The notes under the pieces are model-generated. The model searched no databases. It was given only the letters and a program-made list of their open reading frames with translations, and was not told where the DNA came from. Source: VXNE01 sp965206615 (lineage in GTDB: Bacteria > Pseudomonadota > Gammaproteobacteria > Pseudomonadales > Azotimanducaceae). From it: a stretch of 64,000 nucleotides of DNA. Numbering within the stretch: the stretch's first letter is position 1; every line of letters begins with the position of its first letter. Location of the stretch: positions 1,860,001-1,924,000 of the forward strand of contig CBDBKI010000005.1 in NCBI GenBank assembly GCA_965206615.1. Reading direction: 5' to 3'. Made by a program: the position numbers and the translations under genes. Shown piece after piece: positions 59,504 to 64,000 of this stretch.

Positions 59504-59534
59504 GTCGGCCCGGCCACGCACAGGCAGAAAGAGC

Positions 59535-60692
59535 ATGGCCACATCGGTCGAGGTGCAAGGGCACTGCGACGCGCGTTTCGCCGCCGTGCGGGATGCGTTC
59601 GCCAACAACTTCCGGGAGGGCAGGGAAGTCGGTGCGTCCTTTGCGGCAACCGTCGACGGGGAGTTCGTCGTGGACATCTGGGCGGGACATGCCGATGCGG
59701 CGCGGACCCGGCCCTGGGAGAGAGACACCATCGTCAATGTCTACTCGACCACAAAGGTGATGCCGGCCATCGCGGCCCTGATCCTCGTCGACCGCGGCTC
59801 GATCGATCTGGACGCCCCCGTGGCGAAGTACTGGCCGGAGTTTGCCCAGGCCGGCAAAGAGAAGCTGCCCGTGCGCTATCTGTTCAGCCACATGTCCGGG
59901 CTGGCGGGATTTGAAACGCCGATCACGTTGGAAACGCTCTACGACTGGGACGAATGCACCAGTCTGCTCGCCGCCCAGGCGCCCTGGTGGGAGCCGGGCA
60001 CCCAATGCGGATACCAGGCCATGACCCATGGCTACCTGCTCGGTGAACTCGTTCGGCGGGTAACCGGGAGGAGCCTCGGTACCTTCTTCAGGGAGGAGGT
60101 GGCGCAGCCCCTGGGCGCGGATTTCCACATCGGTCTGGACGCAAGCCTCGATGCCCGGGTGGGCGAACTGATTCCACCGCCGGAAGAGGGTTGGGCGGAG
60201 GAACCGGAACCGGGGTCGATTGGCGCGAAGCTCGGCAACCCTGCCGTCGGCGACGCGCTGGTAGCGGCGTCCCGCACCAGGGCCTGGCGCGCCGCGGAGA
60301 TCCCGGCCGTGAACGGCCACGGCAATGCCCGCTCCGTTGCCCGCATCGCGTCCGCGATGGCCTGCGGCGGCGCGGTGGACGGCGTGCGGCTGATGGCCCG
60401 GGAAACCGTCGACCAGGCGATCGAAGAGCAGATCGAGGACTTCGATCTCACGGTGCCGGAGATGCGCGTGCGCTACGGTCTCGGCTTCGCGCTGCGATGC
60501 GACAGCATCTGGATGCCGAACCTCGGTCCCAGTCCGCGCGCCTTCTTCTGGGGCGGCTACGGGGGCTCCTTCTGTGTCATGGACCCGGACGCCCGGGTGA
60601 GTTACGGCTACGTGATGAACAGGATGCTGAACGAGTGGACCGGTGGGTTTCGTTCCGACCCGCTTGCTGCCGCCCTGTACGAGTCCCTGTAG
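59535..60692 (+). CDS. Serine beta-lactamase-like hydrolase/esterase
   Basis: A 385-residue member of the class C beta-lactamase/EstB group. The S-x-x-K motif is STTK (S71-K74) in NVYSTTKVMPAIA. The Tyr motif is in PGTQCGYQAMTHGY. The third motif region is FWGGYGGS near the C-terminus. It has no signal peptide, so it is probably a cytosolic esterase or amidase rather than a resistance enzyme. It could hydrolyse the ester made by the Baeyer-Villiger enzyme. The TAG stop is provided by the left end of a dispersed stem-loop element. Confidence 0.88.
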   Translation: MATSVEVQGHCDARFAAVRDAFANNFREGREVGASFAATVDGEFVVDIWAGHADAARTRPWERDTIVNVYSTTKVMPAIAALILVDRGSIDLDAPVAKYWPEFAQAGKEKLPVRYLFSHMSGLAGFETPITLETLYDWDECTSLLAAQAPWWEPGTQCGYQAMTHGYLLGELVRRVTGRSLGTFFREEVAQPLGADFHIGLDASLDARVGELIPPPEEGWAEEPEPGSIGAKLGNPAVGDALVAASRTRAWRAAEIPAVNGHGNARSVARIASAMACGGAVDGVRLMARETVDQAIEEQIEDFDLTVPEMRVRYGLGFALRCDSIWMPNLGPSPRAFFWGGYGGSFCVMDPDARVSYGYVMNRMLNEWTGGFRSDPLAAALYESL

Positions 60693-60826
60693 GGGCGACC
60701 CTTGCGGTCGCCCGTCGCGACGCCCTGCAGGAATTCGAGGCGGGAGTTGTAGGGGCGACCCTTGTGGTCGCCCGTCGCGACAGCTTGCAGGAATTCGAGG
60801 CGGGACGGGACAAGCCCGTCCCCTAC
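60689..60826. repeat. Dispersed stem-loop element, copy 5, partly duplicated
   Basis: GTAGGGG...CCCCTAC with two successive left halves (starting 60689 and 60749), each followed by CTGCAGGAATTCGAGGCGGGA or CTTGCAGGAATTCGAGGCGGGA, and one right half. Left hairpins are GGGCGACC-CTTGC-GGTCGCCC and GGGCGACC-CTTGT-GGTCGCCC; the right is GGGACGGGACAAGCCCGTCCC. The first TAG ends the hydrolase gene. Confidence 0.9.
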
Positions 60827-60877
60827 GGTCGCCTCAGGGCATACTGGGTGACTCCACGTCGGCGCAACGGAGCTGAA

Positions 60878-62062
60878 ATGGCGACAGAAGAAAGCGGCGT
60901 CGGCGAGTTTCGGTCGGTCGTCACCCTGGTTTCCCTGACCGTCGCGGGCGTCGCGTACTGGAACGCCATGCCGTTTCTCGTGGGCGGTTTTATCGACGAT
61001 TACGGGTGGTCCCCGGAACTGGCGGGCAGGATCTCGTCGCTGCAACTGTTCGCAACGATGGCGATGCTCTGGGTTGCCGCCATGACGGTACATCGCTGGA
61101 ACCTGCGGACGATGGTGCTCGGCGCCGCCCTGGTGGCCGTTCTCTCCGACTTCTGCGCCGCGTGGCTCGAGAGCGCGACGCTGATCGTCCTGACGCGTGT
61201 TGTCACCGGATTGGCGGCGGGCGTACTCCTGGGCGCCGTGTATGCAGCCGTTTCCAGGGTGGAACGGCCGACGCGGGTCTACGGCATCGTCCTGGCCAGC
61301 ATGTCTCTGTCCGGTCTCCTCTGGTTCCTGGGAGTACCTCCCCTTCTTGAGAGCTCCGGGATGACCGGGCCGTTCCTGGGCATGGCGGCGGTCTCGCTGG
61401 TGGCCCTGGCCCTGGCCCTGGCGTGGTTTCCCCGATCCGGCGGGCAGGGAGATGTCCCCTCCGAGCAACTCGGCCTCCTGGGCCTGTTGACGGTGCCGGT
61501 GCTTCTTCTGACGGTAGGCCTGCTCATGCAATCCACGGTTGCCGGCGCGTACTGGGCGTACTGGGAGCGGATCGGCGTCGGCTCCGGGCTGAGCGCCCAG
61601 GGCATTGGCATTGTCCTTTCCGTGGGGGCCGTCAGCGGTATGCTCGGGGGCGTACTGGCCGCCTGGATGGACGGCAAGGTGGGCGACGCGACCGCCCTGA
61701 TCGGCAGCCTTGCGATCATGGCGATCGGCTATGCCGCGGCGCTGTTCTACAACCCGGCCGCCTACGTGGCGGCGACCGTGGTCTCGTACGTCGCCGGCAG
61801 TGTCGTCCTGGCGTTCTTCTTCGGTGTGTTCGCCAAGGTGGATGCCTCGGGCAGGCTCGTCAATGCGGCCAACCTCCTTTGGTACGCGGGCGGGGCCGTG
61901 GGACCCGCGGCCGCAAGTCTCGTGCTCGTGTCGGGGAGTTACAGTCCGATGATCTACGCCGGCTCCCTGGGGTTGCTGGCAAGCCTCATCGTGATCGTCC
62001 CGGTCCTGAAGCGGTGGGCATCAAGTGGGCCGGCGGCGGGACTAGGCTTGAAGGCGAGGTGA
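60878..62062 (+). CDS. MFS transporter
   Basis: A 394-residue membrane protein with twelve predicted helices in two halves. Features are FLVGGFIDDYGWSPELAGRISSLQLFATMAML, RVVTGLAAGVLLGAVYAAVSRVERPTRVYG and SVGAVSGMLGGVLAAWMDGKVGD, typical of major facilitator transporters of small organic molecules. The start is the ATG at 60878 after the repeat element. It is in line with the hydrolase upstream and the cupin and Rieske genes downstream. Direction of transport and substrate are unknown. Confidence 0.88.
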   Translation: MATEESGVGEFRSVVTLVSLTVAGVAYWNAMPFLVGGFIDDYGWSPELAGRISSLQLFATMAMLWVAAMTVHRWNLRTMVLGAALVAVLSDFCAAWLESATLIVLTRVVTGLAAGVLLGAVYAAVSRVERPTRVYGIVLASMSLSGLLWFLGVPPLLESSGMTGPFLGMAAVSLVALALALAWFPRSGGQGDVPSEQLGLLGLLTVPVLLLTVGLLMQSTVAGAYWAYWERIGVGSGLSAQGIGIVLSVGAVSGMLGGVLAAWMDGKVGDATALIGSLAIMAIGYAAALFYNPAAYVAATVVSYVAGSVVLAFFFGVFAKVDASGRLVNAANLLWYAGGAVGPAAASLVLVSGSYSPMIYAGSLGLLASLIVIVPVLKRWASSGPAAGLGLKAR

Positions 62063-62078
62063 TAAGTCGGAGGCGGAC

Positions 62079-62507
62079 ATGCAACGGAAGAAGCTGGCAG
62101 GCGCACCCCTGCGCGTCGACCCGGTCAAACTGGCCGGCACAGACTTGCGGGAGGTTCCCTTCGCGGTAGCGAACCCGGTCGGAAACCCGAGGCGCATCGT
62201 CGTACCGACGGAGCGCAAGCCCAGGGTGAGCGTGGTGTTCCAGGGCGACGTGATCGTGATCGTGTACGAGTCCTCGCCGGGCAAGGTCGAGCTCGAGGAT
62301 TTCGGTTACGACGAGTTCATACACGTGCTCGAGGGCAAGCTGATCGTGACGCCCACGGGCGAAGGGCCCATGGAAACGGAAGCGGGAGGCCACGTAGTCT
62401 TGCCCAGGGGCTTCAGCGGTACCTGGGAAATGGTGGGCGACCCGTATCGGGAACTCGTGGTCATGGAGTACGAGACCTGGCGCGCGGCGGAGCTCCCCGA
62501 TCCCTGA
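62079..62507 (+). CDS. Cupin-domain protein
   Basis: A 142-residue single-domain cupin: FIHVLEGKLIVTPTGEGPMETEAGGHVVLPRGFSGTWEMVG is the two-motif cupin core of the DUF861/ureidoglycine aminohydrolase type. The first motif lacks the typical HxH pair (GYDEFIHVLEG has one His) and the second has no histidine, so metal binding is doubtful. It may bind a ligand or act as a lyase/isomerase partner. It starts 16 bases after the transporter gene, with GGAGG before the ATG. Confidence 0.82.
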   Translation: MQRKKLAGAPLRVDPVKLAGTDLREVPFAVANPVGNPRRIVVPTERKPRVSVVFQGDVIVIVYESSPGKVELEDFGYDEFIHVLEGKLIVTPTGEGPMETEAGGHVVLPRGFSGTWEMVGDPYRELVVMEYETWRAAELPDP

Positions 62508-62563
62508 CCCTTGAGCCCCAGGGGGATACTCAGCTATTCGGTCCTCAACGGAGGGAGAGCACG

Positions 62564-63736
62564 ATGAGACCAGAGCTTCAGAAGATCCGCGAGTCGCTCG
62601 AAGCCTATCTCGCGACTCCGAGCGATCGACCGCGGACGCCGGACCCCTTTCACTACTACTCACCCGAGGTGTACGAGCTGGAGCTCACGCACGTCTGGAG
62701 GAAGGAGTGGATCGCGGTCGGGCACACCGCGTGGCTGAAGCATCCGGGCGACTACTTCGCGTGGGAGATCCTGGGCGAGCCGATCGTGTTCGTGCGCGGT
62801 GAGGACGGCAAGGTCCGGGCCCTCTCGTCGATCTGCCGGCACCGCGCCGTGCCGGTCACGGAGGACGGCGAGCGGGGCAACGTGAAGCGCTTCCAGTGCC
62901 CGTACCACCTGTGGACCTACGGGCTCGACGGCAAGCTCACCGGGGCGCCCTTCATGACGGACAACAGGGGCTTCGACAAGACGCGGATCGCGCTCCCCGA
63001 GTTCCGGTTGGAGGTCTGGAACGGCATCGTCTTCGTGAACTTCGACGACGACGCGGCGCCGCTTGCGCCGCGGCTCGAAGGCCTCGCCCCTTACTTCCGG
63101 TTCTGCGACCGGGACGATCTCGTCTGCAACAATGTCTTTGTCGACGTGTGGAACACGAACTGGAAACAGGCGATGGAGAACGGCGACGTGTACCACGGCC
63201 CGGGGGTGCACCCGGAGGCGATGCGGGTGTACGACCCGATCTCCATGACGCAGCCCACGACGTGCGGCGACTACTGGGCGAGGCAGGTGCTCGGGCTCGA
63301 TCTCGAGTACTTCAGGAGGAAGTGCGGCTTCGAGCCCGACAAGGACGAAATCGGGATGGCCGGGCGGGAGCGGCCCGCGTTCGAAATGACCATTGCGTTC
63401 CCGGCCAACTTCCTGATGCCGACACCCGCCATGCTCAACATCCAGGCGAACTGGCCCATCTCGGCGGACAGGACCCGGGTCGCCATGTTCAGCGTGGCGC
63501 CCCCCGAGTTCGCCGCCGGGAAGTACACGCCGCAGGAGTACGCGGATCCGGAGGGACCGAACAGGATCAATGTCCAGGACTCGGTGGTGTTCGATCGGGG
63601 CATCTCGCGGGCGGTCCGGTCGAGTCGCGCCGCGGCCGGCCTGATGAGCCCCCTCCAGGAAGGGCCCGCCATCGCCACGCACCGGTGGTTGGCACGGCGG
63701 CTGCTCACCGCGATCGACGAGATAACGAATCGGTAA
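62564..63736 (+). CDS. Rieske non-haem iron oxygenase, alpha subunit
   Basis: A 390-residue ring-hydroxylating-type oxygenase. The Rieske [2Fe-2S] motif is C91-R-H93 (SSICRHRAVPV) and C112-P-Y-H115 (QCPYHLWTYG). The mononuclear iron site is in N206-G-D208-V-Y-H211...H216. FANFLMPTPAM-type strands follow. No small subunit or reductase gene is visible, so it resembles single-component-type Rieske enzymes that demethylate or hydroxylate. It lies at the end of the island and may start ring attack or remove a methyl group from the substrate. Confidence 0.93.
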   Translation: MRPELQKIRESLEAYLATPSDRPRTPDPFHYYSPEVYELELTHVWRKEWIAVGHTAWLKHPGDYFAWEILGEPIVFVRGEDGKVRALSSICRHRAVPVTEDGERGNVKRFQCPYHLWTYGLDGKLTGAPFMTDNRGFDKTRIALPEFRLEVWNGIVFVNFDDDAAPLAPRLEGLAPYFRFCDRDDLVCNNVFVDVWNTNWKQAMENGDVYHGPGVHPEAMRVYDPISMTQPTTCGDYWARQVLGLDLEYFRRKCGFEPDKDEIGMAGRERPAFEMTIAFPANFLMPTPAMLNIQANWPISADRTRVAMFSVAPPEFAAGKYTPQEYADPEGPNRINVQDSVVFDRGISRAVRSSRAAAGLMSPLQEGPAIATHRWLARRLLTAIDEITNR

Positions 63737-63760
63737 ATCACCACTCGGAGAAGAAAGCAC

Positions 63761-64000
63761 ATGCAAGACGAAGGCAACTCCCCAAGCCTCGGCGCCAAAC
63801 ACCTGACACCCGAGCTGACAGAGCAGATCCTCGAGACCCAACGGGAATGTACGATGATCTGGAATACGCGGGACGGCAACAGCGCCGCGACGATCGTCAC
63901 CTTTCTCTGGCACGGGGGCAGCATCTGGATAGGCTCCCCGCGCCAGCTGCCACGGACGGCTGCGATACGACGCAACCCCAACATGTGCATCGTCGTGTCG
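63761..64000 (+). CDS. PPOX-type flavoprotein, N-terminal part (cut by window edge)
   Basis: The first 80 residues are visible: after MQDEGNSPSLGAKHLTPELT there is a stretch (ECTMIWNTRDGNSAATIVTFLWHGGSIWIGSP, then RQLPRTAAIRRNPNMCIVV) matching the pyridoxamine-phosphate-oxidase-like split barrel: small-molecule cofactor strand, then TxxxRxxxIRRNP-type loop. Such proteins bind FMN or F420. It starts 24 bases after the Rieske gene, so it probably belongs to the same operon and may supply reducing equivalents. The 3' part is outside the window. Confidence 0.7.
   Translation, partial: MQDEGNSPSLGAKHLTPELTEQILETQRECTMIWNTRDGNSAATIVTFLWHGGSIWIGSPRQLPRTAAIRRNPNMCIVVS

Noticed and set aside
1..64000. 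tRNA, rRNA, riboswitch or tmRNA genes
   Set aside because: Reading both strands by eye revealed none of the diagnostic conserved stems or sequences. A covariance-model search would be needed to exclude small RNAs.

Overview
The window is high-G+C DNA, almost fully coding, with no rRNA, tRNA or CRISPR array that I can recognise. It looks like a chromosome segment of a Gram-negative bacterium. Evidence is a FecI/FecR pair next to an STN-type TonB-dependent receptor, a second TonB receptor, a DUF5916 outer-membrane-type protein and a YejBEF importer. The many PhyH oxygenases, P450s, family III CoA-transferases, a Baeyer-Villiger monooxygenase and a Rieske oxygenase fit an uncultivated marine- or soil-type proteobacterium, probably gammaproteobacterial. 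That placement is inference only.

Layout. 1-6.1 kb: end of a luciferase-like monooxygenase, four identical hairpins, the YejB-YejE-YejF importer, and a class I-type P450. 6.3-12.1 kb: a VapBC toxin-antitoxin pair, then a gliding-type ABC system (ATPase, a fused GldF-GldG-like protein, and DUF4340). 12.4-15.8 kb: methyltransferase-like protein, GST, DUF3108 protein and a pentapeptide-like protein. 15.9-20.1 kb: a compact redox cluster of divergent rubredoxin/HIT genes, two ferritin-like diiron paralogues, two small possibly SCP2-like proteins and an FmdB zinc ribbon. 20.4-27.2 kb: sodium:solute symporter, DUF5916 protein and two CaiB-type CoA-transferases. 27.3-31.7 kb: a ParB-like gene with a broken neighbour lying between two AGCS symporter 3' ends, then the intact AGCS symporter and a thioredoxin-like ferredoxin. 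31.7-37.4 kb: a minus-strand trio (acyltransferase, hydrolase, isocitrate/isopropylmalate-type dehydrogenase) divergent from a D-aminoacylase/hydrolase pair. 37.6-41.5 kb: Phd/PIN pair, an SDR with a start-stop defect, and a divergent TetR/P450 pair.

41.6-63.7 kb is the accessory-looking part. FecI-FecR-TonB receptor is followed by an MDR reductase of different base composition, then a PhyH + SnoaL-like cassette, a second PhyH, a Baeyer-Villiger monooxygenase, a frameshifted NIPSNAP-like gene and an IS481-like transposase. A third PhyH, a second copy of the PhyH + SnoaL-like cassette, another TonB receptor, a serine beta-lactamase-like hydrolase, an MFS transporter, a cupin, a Rieske oxygenase and the start of a PPOX-type flavoprotein complete it. 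I read this as an uptake-and-oxidation island for an unknown organic substrate.

Two signals stand out. The first is the diiron cluster, where the second paralogue has lost three of four metal-binding glutamates while keeping both histidines. This is the pattern of a catalytic plus a structural subunit, with rubredoxin as plausible electron donor. The second is a family of dispersed stem-loop elements with ends GTAGGGG...CCCCTAC. In four of five cases the element's own TAG is the stop codon of the preceding gene.
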